Positions 7,280 to 15,600 of a stretch of DNA of 46,987 nt are shown in pieces. Each line of letters opens with the position of its first letter. The stretch's first letter is position 1. The notes beneath the pieces are model-generated. The model worked only from the letters and a program-made list of their open reading frames with translations, was not told where the DNA came from and did no database searches. The DNA comes from Victivallales bacterium (GTDB taxonomy: Bacteria > Verrucomicrobiota > Lentisphaeria > Victivallales > UBA1829): the NCBI GenBank assembly GCA_016285345.1, contig JAEEQN010000023.1, positions 1-46,987 of the forward strand, read 5' to 3'. A program made the position numbers and the translations under genes.

Positions 7280-7681
7280 TTAGTCTTGTGCAGGTTCGAA
7301 GTAGACCTTCACGCGGCGGGTACGCGGTCCGTCGTATTCGCAGAAATAGATGCCCTGCCAGGTGCCGAGCTCAAGTCGTCCGTTGCGGAACGGCACGGTC
7401 TGACAAAATCCGGTCAGGATCGCCTTCAAATGCGCGTCGCTGTTTCCCTCGCAGTGCTGGTAATACGCCTCGTCATGCGGAATGAGCGAGGAGAGTTTCC
7501 GCAGGACGTCGTGCTTCACGTCCGGGTCGGCGTTCTCGTTGATCGTGATCCCGGCGGTCGTGTGCGGGCAGTAGATATGGCACATGCCGCACGGGATGGA
7601 CTGCGGCAGCACGCGGTTGACGTCCTCGGTGATGTCGATGATCTCGCAGTGTCGGTTCGTCTTGACGGTGAATTCGGCCAT
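7280..7681 (-). CDS. yjbQ: YjbQ/UPF0047 family protein (secondary thiamine-phosphate synthase)
   Basis: A 133-residue protein with the family signature: HIYCPHTTAGITINENADPDV, HDEAYYQHCEGNSDAHLKA, TVPFRNGRLELGTWQGIYFCEYDGPR. The conserved His, Glu and Asp residues of the trimeric metal-binding-like pocket are visible. E. coli YjbQ can substitute weakly for ThiE; the physiological role is unsettled. Longer upstream in-frame ATGs exist, but AAAGGAA in front of the ATG at 7681 and a good promoter at 7726-7754 fix this start. It lies 3 kb from the thi4-thiE operon, on the opposite strand. Confidence 0.92.
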   Translation of the reverse strand: MAEFTVKTNRHCEIIDITEDVNRVLPQSIPCGMCHIYCPHTTAGITINENADPDVKHDVLRKLSSLIPHDEAYYQHCEGNSDAHLKAILTGFCQTVPFRNGRLELGTWQGIYFCEYDGPRTRRVKVYFEPAQD

Positions 7682-7725
7682 GATGGATTCCTTTCGGTGT
7701 GAGGTTCTGTTCGATTCCGACAAAT

Positions 7726-7754
7726 AATATAATGCGCGTGCGGCGGGTTTGCAA
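7726..7754 (-). promoter_or_regulatory. Promoter of yjbQ (TTGCAA-17-TATATT, reverse strand)
   Basis: Read on the reverse strand, TTGCAA (7749-7754) and TATATT (7726-7731) are 17 bp apart. The -35 lies inside the palindrome gtttgcaaac, and tttgcaaacgcgcg also occurs at the promoter at 742. Confidence 0.68.
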
Positions 7755-7871
7755 ACGCGCGGAAATGATTTTGTGCGGAGAGGGCAGGGCGGGACCGGAT
7801 TCAAACGCCGCGAGGATCGCCGGAGCGACCGGTTCGGCATTTCTTTTGTGGATCAGGATTTTTGAGATATT

Positions 7872-7912
7872 TTATTGAAACTTGTTTCAATAAAGTTTCA
7901 GAAAAGTTTCAA
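7872..7912 (+). promoter_or_regulatory. Phased GTTTCA operator-like repeats
   Basis: A perfect 10-bp inverted repeat, ttattgaaac (7872-7881) / gtttcaataa (7884-7893), continues into direct repeats of GTTTCA at 7884, 7895 and 7906, each exactly 11 bp apart. The array ends 7 bp before the -35 of the next promoter. One-turn phasing on one DNA face is typical of a cooperative regulator site. Confidence 0.6.
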
Positions 7913-7919
7913 TTTGAGC

Positions 7920-7948
7920 TTGACTTTCGTGGCGACGAGTACTATATT
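7920..7948 (+). promoter_or_regulatory. Promoter (TTGACT-17-TATATT) for the small HTH gene
   Basis: TTGACT is at 7920-7925 and TATATT at 7943-7948 with a 17-bp spacer. Downstream, aaatccgg (7955-7962) and ccggattt (7992-7999) can close a leader hairpin that contains ctgat/atcag. Confidence 0.7.
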
Positions 7949-8043
7949 TTCCCGAAATCCGGACAGATGCCTGATAAATGAAATCAGACACCCGGATTTA
8001 TCTCGAATCATACAGCATCGACCCCCAAACGAAAGGACCGGAC

Positions 8044-8169
8044 ATGAACCGTTCGCCGCCAGAAGTGTCGTACATTTGTACGATAAAGTCCCCAGACACC
8101 TTAACACTTTTTTGCACATGTACCCCATCCATCAAAACGAAAGAAAGATGCGGACGATATCATGAGTGA
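8044..8169 (+). CDS. Possible 41-residue small protein overlapping the HTH gene
   Basis: ATG at 8044 has a good AAAGGA (8034-8039) and opens a 41-codon frame that ends at 8169, overlapping the next start (8162) by 8 bp. The product begins MNRSPPEVSYICTIKS and has five Cys, four of them in the second half; no domain is recognised. The following HTH gene lacks a good ribosome-binding site of its own, so this frame may exist to couple its translation. An inverted repeat, tcgtaca-tt-tgtacga (8068-8083), lies inside it. Confidence 0.35.
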   Translation: MNRSPPEVSYICTIKSPDTLTLFCTCTPSIKTKERCGRYHE

Positions 8170-8542
8170 ATACAACGAAGAGATCGGATCAGATCAGGGA
8201 ATCGGTATGGACCAGATCCTCCGCGAGGCGGAAGAGAACACCGCCTCCTGGAAAAAGAATGATATGCCGGGAACCGAAACGCTGCGGCGGATGATCCTGC
8301 TGGCGGACTGGGCCAGCATGGAACCGAAACGCTGGGCCGCCTACAAGTTGTTCTACTACGAGAAGGTTGGAAATACCACCGTCATCGCGCAAAAACTTCA
8401 CATAGCGGAGCGTACCGCGCGGCGTTATCTGCTTCCAGTCAGGCTCGGCAGACATCTCCGGCGCAGACGGACCGCGAAGAAACCGCTTCGCCGTCTGTCG
8501 CGCCAGAGCAGAGGAGGTGACCTCGGACTGAACACGCTCTGA
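8162..8542 (+). CDS. Small helix-turn-helix protein
   Basis: A 126-residue product with an acidic N-terminal third, a central helical region (PKRWAAYKLFYYEKVGNTT) leading into an HTH (VIAQKLHIAERTARRYL, about residues 74-90), and a very basic C-terminal tail rich in Arg. The arrangement resembles phage-type or sigma-factor-like small regulators, but no named family is certain. A 15-bp sequence (ggaaccgaaacgctg) occurs at 8270 and again at 8320 in a different frame. It sits behind the promoter with the GTTTCA repeats, so autoregulation is possible. Confidence 0.65.
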   Translation: MSEYNEEIGSDQGIGMDQILREAEENTASWKKNDMPGTETLRRMILLADWASMEPKRWAAYKLFYYEKVGNTTVIAQKLHIAERTARRYLLPVRLGRHLRRRRTAKKPLRRLSRQSRGGDLGLNTL

Positions 8543-8615
8543 AGGCGGTGTTCAAGCAAGAAAGAGTAAAAATATCATTTGTGGCGCCTTGTCCGAAAAG
8601 GGCAGGGCGCCCGTT

Positions 8616-9320
8616 CTATTTGCCGGATCGATCCGCCGGGGCAGGGGACGACGGTTCGTTTGCTGTTTCGTTTTCCGCGGCGACCCGGGTATGGCACCGC
8701 AGGCAGACATGATGTTCGGAGTCGAAGTTGTCTTTCGTGCGCGGCGTCAGGCAGTACGGACAGCGCCGTCCGCTGAACCATGTATAGAGCAGATGCCACG
8801 GGATCGCGAGGGATGCGAACAGCACCGGACACAGATAGAACCCGTAATCATTCGGATCGCGCCAGTTCATATAATCGGAATATCCGCGCGCCCAAGATAA
8901 AATGAACATGGAAATCAGAACGGGATAAATGACGATCATCCAGAATGTTATTCCGCGGCTGTAGCAGTTCTCCATGTTTGCAAAGGTTTCCGTGGAGACC
9001 GATACTGTCCTGGCAATTTTCGGCGTGCCGTCTTTGTTGTAACGGAAAAACGATGGTATGATATCCCGGCGGAAAAACGATGGAAACGGAGCAACGAAGA
9101 TATAACAGAAAAAGGTGAAGACCGACAGGACAATGAATGCCGCTCCGCCGAGCAGGAAAATCCCCCAAGCACACGAATCCACATATCCGGCGAATAGCGC
9201 AACCGAAGGTCCAAGATACACGGAAGCCATCGCGGCGGCAAGGATCAGCCAGACGATCCGCCACGGACCAATGATGGCGCACAACCTTCGGAAGGAAAAA
9301 CGATGTGCCGTGAATCTCAT
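8616..9320 (-). CDS. Membrane protein with C-terminal zinc ribbon
   Basis: A 234-residue protein of unknown function. Four hydrophobic segments (roughly residues 20-43, 50-78, 124-145 and 160-185) are followed by a cytoplasmic C-terminal zinc-ribbon-like motif CPYC...CLRC. The C-terminal tail is Ser/Pro/Ala-rich. The stop codon is followed on the coding strand by CCCTGCCC inside a small hairpin (8583-8611). It is not clearly operonic with the acetyltransferase remnant upstream (88 bp gap). Confidence 0.75.
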   Translation of the reverse strand: MRFTAHRFSFRRLCAIIGPWRIVWLILAAAMASVYLGPSVALFAGYVDSCAWGIFLLGGAAFIVLSVFTFFCYIFVAPFPSFFRRDIIPSFFRYNKDGTPKIARTVSVSTETFANMENCYSRGITFWMIVIYPVLISMFILSWARGYSDYMNWRDPNDYGFYLCPVLFASLAIPWHLLYTWFSGRRCPYCLTPRTKDNFDSEHHVCLRCHTRVAAENETANEPSSPAPADRSGK

Positions 9321-9408
9321 TTTTTACTTCGCCGTGTCACTTTTTCGATAACCGGATTGATATTGTCGTACGAGTGCTTGCCCCCTCAGCGAGAAAGCGC
9401 GGATCATG

Positions 9409-10007
9409 TCAGAAGATTTCCTTTTGCTCATCAGGATCCAGATGGCGGATGATCCTGGCGGGATTGCCGCCGACGATGACATTGTCGGGTACGTCTCTGG
9501 TCACGACGGCTCCGGCGGCGACAACGCTGTTTTCGCCGATTGTCACGCCGGGACAAATCGTGGCATTGGTACAAATCCAGACGTTTTTCCCGATGGTCAC
9601 CTTGTGGTAGGTAAAGAACCGGTGACGATTGTTCACGTCATGGTTCACCGTCGCGATGCACACCCGAGGGGCGATCAGCACGCCGTCCTGTATCTCGATG
9701 CCGCCTCCGGCACAGAAATACACGTTGTCGTTGATGAAGACCTTATGGCCGAGGCTGACCCGGATCCCCATATCGCAGTAGAACGGCGTAAGGATGGTCA
9801 CATCGTCGAGTTTGCGCTGAAACAGCTCTTCCAGATATGTCCGGTACGACGGGTCATCGGATCCGTCATGTTCGCCTTATGGCAAAGCGACTTCGAACGG
9901 CTGATCTCCGCCACGGCATCCTCGATATATGCTTCCCGGTCGTCGGTAGGGCCGCCGTTGTCCATGATCCGGAAGACGATCCCCTGATGTTTCGTATGGC
10001 TGTACAT
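9409..10007 (-). pseudogene. Maltose/galactoside O-acetyltransferase-like gene, frameshifted
   Basis: The C-terminal part (9409-9801 and upstream in frame) is a left-handed beta-helix acetyltransferase: YFCAGGGIEI, APRVCIATVNHDV with the catalytic His, TIGKNVWI, PGVTIGENSVVAAGAVVT, GGNPARII. The N-terminal family segment is in another frame: EAYIEDAVAEISRSKSLCHKANMTDPM (10007 side), and it runs out as RRTGHIW. Switching frame near 9843-9852 restores YRTYLEELFQRK and a normal ~198-residue protein. One frameshift therefore splits the gene; it is either a young pseudogene or an assembly error. Intact members acetylate sugars or glycans with acetyl-CoA. Confidence 0.8.
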
Positions 10008-10074
10008 ATTCGATCCCTGTCCTGATGTGTCTTTTCCCGGTTATGAGATAAACTTTGTTTTTTTAACAAATACA

Positions 10075-11112
10075 TCACCGGCTCAGATACGCGGCGATCC
10101 TCTTTGCCACGTTGTCCTTGAGGTTGTTGTAGTAGAACGTATAATCGTCTTCGTGGAAGCTCTGCGGCCCGAAGAATTCGGCTGCCGCGGGGTGGTCGTA
10201 CTTCGCGTTCGTCAAGATTACGCCGCGCGTCAGGACCACCTGCGCGTCCGCGCCGATGTCGGTGATCTCATAACGCATTCGTTTTAAGTTCGGCATGAAC
10301 GAGCCCAGATTCTCGCTCGCCGGCGCGTAAGTCTCGTCGAGCTTCCAGTTCAGCGGGTTGATGCTGATCGCGCCCGGCAGCACCACGGCGTTCCGGGCAT
10401 TCTCATTCACGTTTTTCGGTCCCTCGGTGTTCCAGCTGACGATGACGCCCGTGTCGGTCTCGCCGGTCGCGAACTTCAGATGCGGGTATTTCTCTAGATC
10501 ATCCTTCGTGACGGAGAACCCGATGACGTAGGCCGCCACCATGCGTTTGTAATACTCGGGATGCGCCTTGAAGTAGTTCTTCAATACGTACTTGACCATG
10601 GACGAACCCTGGCTGTGCCCCGCGATGATGAACGGACGTCCGTTGTTGTGTTTCTCAAAGAAGCAGTCGAGCGCGGTGCGTATGTCATCATAGGGGATGC
10701 CGGAAATCGCCGCGTCGATGTCCCCGGTCTTCTGCCTGATTTCCCCCGCGTACCTCATGCCGGCCTGACGGTAGTACGGCACGAACACGTTGGTGGATTC
10801 CTCATATACGCTTGCATTCGTCACATATTCGCCCTGCGCGCCCTCCAGCATTTCCGGGTTGTCGATCGGGGCGTAATCGGGCGCGCCCTCTTCGAAGCTA
10901 GACTCATAGTAAGAGGTCGCATAGATGTAGAACGTGTCGACGTCCTTTGTGATCTCCGGGATCTGCAGCCAGCTTTCCTTTCGGGTATAGTCGGTCGCTT
11001 TCCCCTTGCTCGCAACCGTTGTACTGTCTTTTTCCGCCGACGTGCCATCGCAGCCGGGTAGACTGAACACCGCAATCGCGATCACTGCCAATGCCGAAAT
11101 GATCTTCTTCAT
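10075..11112 (-). CDS. DUF3089 lipoprotein, alpha/beta hydrolase fold
   Basis: A 345-residue lipoprotein: signal peptide with lipobox LPGC (lipidated Cys21), then a DUF3089 domain. The probable nucleophile elbow is GHSQGS, preceded by a beta strand (RPFIIAGHSQ). Other family segments include VDTFYIYATSYYES near the N-terminus and the acid/His region in the C-terminal third. Enzymatic activity is not established for the family. It should sit on the periplasmic face of a membrane. It lies 88 bp downstream of the amidase gene, with a 12-bp hairpin between them. Confidence 0.85.
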   Translation of the reverse strand: MKKIISALAVIAIAVFSLPGCDGTSAEKDSTTVASKGKATDYTRKESWLQIPEITKDVDTFYIYATSYYESSFEEGAPDYAPIDNPEMLEGAQGEYVTNASVYEESTNVFVPYYRQAGMRYAGEIRQKTGDIDAAISGIPYDDIRTALDCFFEKHNNGRPFIIAGHSQGSSMVKYVLKNYFKAHPEYYKRMVAAYVIGFSVTKDDLEKYPHLKFATGETDTGVIVSWNTEGPKNVNENARNAVVLPGAISINPLNWKLDETYAPASENLGSFMPNLKRMRYEITDIGADAQVVLTRGVILTNAKYDHPAAAEFFGPQSFHEDDYTFYYNNLKDNVAKRIAAYLSR

Positions 11113-11148
11113 CTTCTTTTCCGTTTTTTGTGAATCTCGTCAATCCGA

Positions 11149-11175
11149 GACTCCGCGGCCATTGGCCGCGGAGTC
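11149..11175. terminator. Perfect 12-bp hairpin between two reverse-strand genes
   Basis: gactccgcggcc (11149-11160) pairs perfectly with ggccgcggagtc (11164-11175) over a 3-nt loop. There is no T tract on the reverse-strand side, so it is more likely an mRNA-processing or stability element, or a weak terminator, than a classical intrinsic terminator. Confidence 0.45.
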
Positions 11176-11200
11176 CCGGTAAAGTGTGTCATAGTGGAAC

Positions 11201-12769
11201 TTATTTCTGCTCCCGGAAATCAGGGAAACGATCACCGGTGAACATCTGGGGAAGCACCTTTGACAATCCGGCTGCAACCCGGAATGCTGCCAGATCGTCG
11301 AACGTGTTGCCCACGATCTGCACACCGATCGGCACCCGTTTGGAGCTGAGCATGACCGGCATATCCACCACCGGATAGCGGTTGAGCAAATTCCAAATCG
11401 GGGTCAGTATGATGTCGTTGGAATTGACAAATTTGCCGTTGACAATGGCTCCGTCTTCGGGAGTGGCCTGAAAAGCCGGGGAGACGAAGGGAGTCGTAAA
11501 TGTCGGCATGACCAAGGCAATACAGCCTTTGTCGAACACGTTTTCCTGAACGTCCGCATGTGACTCCGTTCCCATCGCGGTGGCTTTAATCAGAGACTTG
11601 GGACTGTAGGCGTCAACGTTCTTGAAGAAGGGCTTCACATTGTTGCAGAGCAAATCCTGCTTATCGGCGGCAAGTTCAATGAGTTCATACATTTCGGTGG
11701 ACAGCAGGCCATTGATGAAGGTAACCATTTGTCCCCCCTGGATGGTCCAGTCGGAGTTGATGACCAGCACTTCCGCCCCGGCCTTTTTCAGGGCTTCCAC
11801 CACCTTGTCCATGGCCTGATTGACTTCCTTGTCGCATCCGTCGGCGGCCCACTTCGGGAAATAGCACACAGCGACCTTGGCGCCTTTCAGGGACTTGTAT
11901 TCCGTGGGATAGTCCAACTTTGGGCGGAGCGATGCATGGTTCTTCGGATGAGGTCCGGCAATGATGTCCTGCATCAGGACCAGATCGTCAAATGTGCGGG
12001 TCAATGGCCCCAGTGTTTCGTATGCAATTTCCGATGTGGGAACACGTCCAAACGGAGGCTTGAATCCGTAGACGCCGTTCATGCTGGCGGGAAGCCGAAT
12101 GGAGCCGCCCATGTCGGAGCCTGTGGCAATCGTGCAGAATCCAGCCGCCAGGGAAGCGCCGCTTCCACCGGAGGAACCGCCCACGCCGTAGGCCAGGTTC
12201 CACGGATTTCTGGTGACGCCGTACAGACGGCTCCAGGTCATGCAGCTGACATAAAGTTCGGGCACGGTCGTGGAGAAGACCAAAATCGCACCCTCGTTTT
12301 TCAGTCGTTCGATGATGGGGCTGTCATCCTCACAGGGCGGCACATCTTTAAGGACCAGTGAGCCCATGTCGACTCGCCATCCGACCACGTTGTTTTCGTT
12401 CTTGACGCCGACGGTCACGCCTTCCAGACGGCGGGCGGTGCCGTTGCGGTAGCGTTCGGTCGCAGCTTTGGCGGCCTGACGGGCCTCGGCGAAGCGATCG
12501 AAGCAGATGGCATTGATCTTACCTGCATTGAAGGTGTTCAATTCCTTTTCCAGGTCGCGACGCTCGGTATTGTAGGAGCCGTTGTATTTTTGAACTTGCG
12601 CGATCTGGGCTTCGAGCACATCCGACGGCGTGATGATTCCCGCCTTGAATAGAGCGATCTGAGCCGTTGCCGGCAGGTAGGCCAATTCTTTCTCGGTGAA
12701 TTTCGGCTGAGCTGCGGAAACGATCACACCGAACAGCATGACCAACGCCATCAAGATTGTTTTTTTCAT
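11201..12769 (-). CDS. Secreted amidase-signature enzyme
   Basis: A 522-residue amidase (GatA-like fold) with an N-terminal signal peptide (MKKTILMALVMLFGVIVSAA), so it is exported and not a tRNA amidotransferase subunit. The amidase signature GGSSGGSGASLAAGF is followed by GSDMGGSIRLPASMNGVYGFKP; the Lys of the Ser-Ser-Lys triad is in VTVGVKNEN. Substrate unknown, probably amide bonds of small molecules or peptides. AGGAGA precedes the ATG. Codon usage is visibly less GC3-biased than the neighbours, consistent with recent acquisition. Confidence 0.88.
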   Translation of the reverse strand: MKKTILMALVMLFGVIVSAAQPKFTEKELAYLPATAQIALFKAGIITPSDVLEAQIAQVQKYNGSYNTERRDLEKELNTFNAGKINAICFDRFAEARQAAKAATERYRNGTARRLEGVTVGVKNENNVVGWRVDMGSLVLKDVPPCEDDSPIIERLKNEGAILVFSTTVPELYVSCMTWSRLYGVTRNPWNLAYGVGGSSGGSGASLAAGFCTIATGSDMGGSIRLPASMNGVYGFKPPFGRVPTSEIAYETLGPLTRTFDDLVLMQDIIAGPHPKNHASLRPKLDYPTEYKSLKGAKVAVCYFPKWAADGCDKEVNQAMDKVVEALKKAGAEVLVINSDWTIQGGQMVTFINGLLSTEMYELIELAADKQDLLCNNVKPFFKNVDAYSPKSLIKATAMGTESHADVQENVFDKGCIALVMPTFTTPFVSPAFQATPEDGAIVNGKFVNSNDIILTPIWNLLNRYPVVDMPVMLSSKRVPIGVQIVGNTFDDLAAFRVAAGLSKVLPQMFTGDRFPDFREQK

Positions 12770-12856
12770 TTTTTCTGTTCTCCTGAAATTAAGTTTTTTG
12801 TTTTCTCTTCAATCAGTTTTTTGAGAGAGGTTGTTTTCGGTTAAGGATCGCCGGGA

Positions 12857-14836
12857 TCAAACCCGCGCGTGCATAAAGTTCAGCAGGCTTTCGATCTCCG
12901 TCAGCTTGTCTTCGATGGGGCCGCATTGGATTCCCTTGTCCGAAACGATAAGAGCTTGAGGGAAAACCTTCCAGTCGATGGCATTGACCCCTTTGATCTC
13001 GTTTTTGTAGAGCTGCATCTTCTCGCCGCTGACATATTTCTTCAAGAACGTCTGGAGCATATCGGACAGATCGAAATTCATCACGTTGCCGTACATCAGC
13101 GAGGCGTCTAGATTCCCCAGGAAAGACGCCGCCACATCGACCGTGCCCGCCCCCAGGTTTTTGAGCAGGGGTTTGCGATTCCAGAAAAGAAGACGCACTT
13201 TGCTTCCGCCGATTGCCAATTCATTTGCGCCGTAATAAACGCACAAGGCGGTCCATTGCTCGAAGAACTTCGCTTTCGCCTCAACCTCCGGCATCGTTGC
13301 CATCTGCTCCTTGATGTAGGCGTTCGCGGCATCAGCGGTGGCGTCGTCAAGATAGGATATGATCTCGGTCGTCCTTCCGAGAATGAACTCCTCGTATTTT
13401 TTCGCGCCGATAAACGATTTGTATATCTGCCGTTCATCGCTCGGAATCCCGAAGATGAATTCGCCGCACGAGACGGCTCCGCTCCGGTAGGCCGCATATA
13501 CGTCCGTGGGGATCAGTTTCCCGTCGCAGGTCGGTATGGTTACGTTCCGCCAGAGATTTTGCGCCGCCTTCTTCAATTCTTCCGTCGGGAGCCGCTGCAG
13601 CTCTTCCATCGTGGCCGTCGAAGTTTCTTTCATGAGGTCCTTTGCCAAGGCTCTGGACGCATCGGGCCTGTCGTTCGCGGATTCGGGGCTGCCGAAGAAC
13701 ACGAACGCTTTTTGGAACAGCCCCTTCGCCTGTTCGCAGGCCGCAAGCAGGCTGATGGAGCACGCCCCGGATTCGAACCCCATCGCGGTGATCCGGTCGG
13801 GATCCCCGCCGAACGCGGCGATATTTTCTTTGACCCACTTCAACGCGGCGATCTGGTCGAGCAAGCCGAGGTTCAACGTGTCGGGGCAGGACTCTCCGCC
13901 CGGAATCTCCGAGAAATCGATGAAGCCGAAGATGCCGAGACGGTAGTTGAAGCTCACGAAGACGACGTCGGGATGCTCGTTGAGAAAAGCCTCCGCGTCC
14001 ATCAGAGGATCGACCGTTCCGCCAAACGAGAAATCGCCCGGGTGGAACAGCACGATGACCGGCTTCTTCCGTTCCGTTGCTTTGCGTCCGACGCCGATGT
14101 TCAGCGTCAGGCAGTCTTCGCTTTGCCTGTGATATTTCAGGATCGAGCCCTCATGCTCCACCTGGATCGGCGATGCGCCGAAGTGTTTCGCCTCGAATAC
14201 GGCATCCGATTCGGGAAGCGGTTCGGGCGCTTTCCATCTGAGGTCGCCGACAGGAGGTTTCGCGTACGGGATCCCCAGGTAGTAAACCGCCTTTTTCCGC
14301 TTGAACCCGACATAGGTGCCGGTTTTTGTTCTGACCGCATACGCGGCATCATATTCCCCCTGAATCGGCTGGTTCTGCATGTTCAGGTCATCAAGAAAGG
14401 CCTGGTCCGGCGCCTCGAACACAAAGCCTTTGCTTCCGTCTCCGTAGCGCTTGCGGACCTTCCGGACAAAGTACCATCGGACGAGACGGCTTGCGACCAG
14501 CCCCAAAACGGGAAGGCCGATCGCATACTGGTATTGTTCCGCCAGATAATCGAGCAGAGACACGTTCAGCCAGAAGCTGAGAAAGCACTGAATCGCCGCA
14601 AAGACGAGAATGAACGCGGCAAAGATCATGACGCTGTACGACTTTTTCTTCTGTACGGATTCACTGAAGACAAGCGCTTTCACAAGCATGTCCAGCGCAT
14701 TTCCCGCGACCATGCTCAGCCCCACGCACAGCCACGGATGCCAATCCAGAAGTTTCGGGACTTCAGCGCCCAATCCATAGCCCAGCGCGGCAATGAGGGC
14801 GACCATGAAATCGTCAAATGTAAATAATCGTTTCAT
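12857..14836 (-). CDS. Membrane-anchored carboxylesterase-B-like protein with degenerate active site
   Basis: A 659-residue protein. The first ~130 residues hold four membrane segments; residues ~155-640 are a type-B carboxylesterase fold (YLGIPYAKPPVGDLRWKAPE, EDCLTLNIGV, VFVSFNYRLGIFGF, LNLGLLDQIAALKWVKENIAAFGGDP). The nucleophile elbow reads MGFESGA around Ser356, so the Gly at -2 and +2 of GxSxG are Phe and Ala. The oxyanion HGG is HPG, and the expected His in the HxxELxYVFG region is not recognisable (FLGNLDASLMYGN). Likely a weak or inactive enzyme acting as a binding protein. It lies 34 bp downstream of the next reverse gene, so the two are co-transcribed. Confidence 0.85.
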   Translation of the reverse strand: MKRLFTFDDFMVALIAALGYGLGAEVPKLLDWHPWLCVGLSMVAGNALDMLVKALVFSESVQKKKSYSVMIFAAFILVFAAIQCFLSFWLNVSLLDYLAEQYQYAIGLPVLGLVASRLVRWYFVRKVRKRYGDGSKGFVFEAPDQAFLDDLNMQNQPIQGEYDAAYAVRTKTGTYVGFKRKKAVYYLGIPYAKPPVGDLRWKAPEPLPESDAVFEAKHFGASPIQVEHEGSILKYHRQSEDCLTLNIGVGRKATERKKPVIVLFHPGDFSFGGTVDPLMDAEAFLNEHPDVVFVSFNYRLGIFGFIDFSEIPGGESCPDTLNLGLLDQIAALKWVKENIAAFGGDPDRITAMGFESGACSISLLAACEQAKGLFQKAFVFFGSPESANDRPDASRALAKDLMKETSTATMEELQRLPTEELKKAAQNLWRNVTIPTCDGKLIPTDVYAAYRSGAVSCGEFIFGIPSDERQIYKSFIGAKKYEEFILGRTTEIISYLDDATADAANAYIKEQMATMPEVEAKAKFFEQWTALCVYYGANELAIGGSKVRLLFWNRKPLLKNLGAGTVDVAASFLGNLDASLMYGNVMNFDLSDMLQTFLKKYVSGEKMQLYKNEIKGVNAIDWKVFPQALIVSDKGIQCGPIEDKLTEIESLLNFMHARV

Positions 14837-14870
14837 TTGTTATCGGGGAATTGTTTGAAGATGAGATGTT

Positions 14871-15554
14871 TTATATTCCGTTCTCCGGGGCAGGGGGCGT
14901 TTGATAATACTTGGAGGACGGATCGAGAAACACCTTTTTGATATAATAGACCAGCCGGTCGAATTTCAGAAGTTTCGACTTAAACGCATCGTCGCATTCG
15001 ATCTTGCGGCATCCGTGACGGGACACGTCGATCGGTCCGTCGTAATCGGCAGCGCCGATTTCGATAAACTGCTGCAGCCGCTTGTCGTCATAATACCTGT
15101 TTGCACCGGTCTTTTTCTCGTCCCAATACCGTTGGAGGAACTTCGGGCGTTTCCCGTAAAAGACGTGCAGAGCGTCCAGATTCCGCAGTTCGAGGTCTTC
15201 CAAGGTGCGTTTCGTGATCCGGAAATCCCGGTCCATGAGGACCCGGAAGCTGCTTTTCAGGACCGTTTCATCCGTAATGGCATAAAAACATGTCACATCG
15301 ACATTCCAATACGTATCGGGATAACGGTTGTCCGGTTCGCCCGTTACATAGGATACTTTGATGCGTCCGTCGCGGTCGAAGACGTTGTACGCGAACCATA
15401 CCCCGGCATCAAACTGTATATTCTCGCCTTTCGGTCCAGGATACTCTTCCGCGCCGACGGAGTGAATATCCAGGATTAGTTTCCCGTCTTTGGACGACCA
15501 ATACCTGGTCAGACGGGTCTTCTCGTCTTCATCATAAAAAACGGTTTTGTACAT
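14871..15554 (-). CDS. Hypothetical protein, likely cytoplasmic
   Basis: A 227-residue protein of no family I know. No signal peptide or membrane segment is present. It is rich in Asp, Tyr and Lys, with a beta-rich N-terminal half and a helical, basic C-terminal half (KLLKFDRLVYYIKKVF). It is first in a reverse-strand unit with the esterase-like gene. The C-terminal codons contain CCCTGCCC, one of the recurring octamers of this region. Promoter TTGCAT-16-TATAAT lies about 47 bp upstream. Confidence 0.65.
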   Translation of the reverse strand: MYKTVFYDEDEKTRLTRYWSSKDGKLILDIHSVGAEEYPGPKGENIQFDAGVWFAYNVFDRDGRIKVSYVTGEPDNRYPDTYWNVDVTCFYAITDETVLKSSFRVLMDRDFRITKRTLEDLELRNLDALHVFYGKRPKFLQRYWDEKKTGANRYYDDKRLQQFIEIGAADYDGPIDVSRHGCRKIECDDAFKSKLLKFDRLVYYIKKVFLDPSSKYYQTPPAPENGI

Positions 15555-15600
15555 GGGCTAACATTCTCTGCTGAGGTGGAAGAAAAAGAGATTTACAAGT

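Noticed and set aside
11201..12769. GatA subunit of the tRNA amidotransferase
   Set aside because: The protein has a signal peptide, and no gatB or gatC is adjacent.
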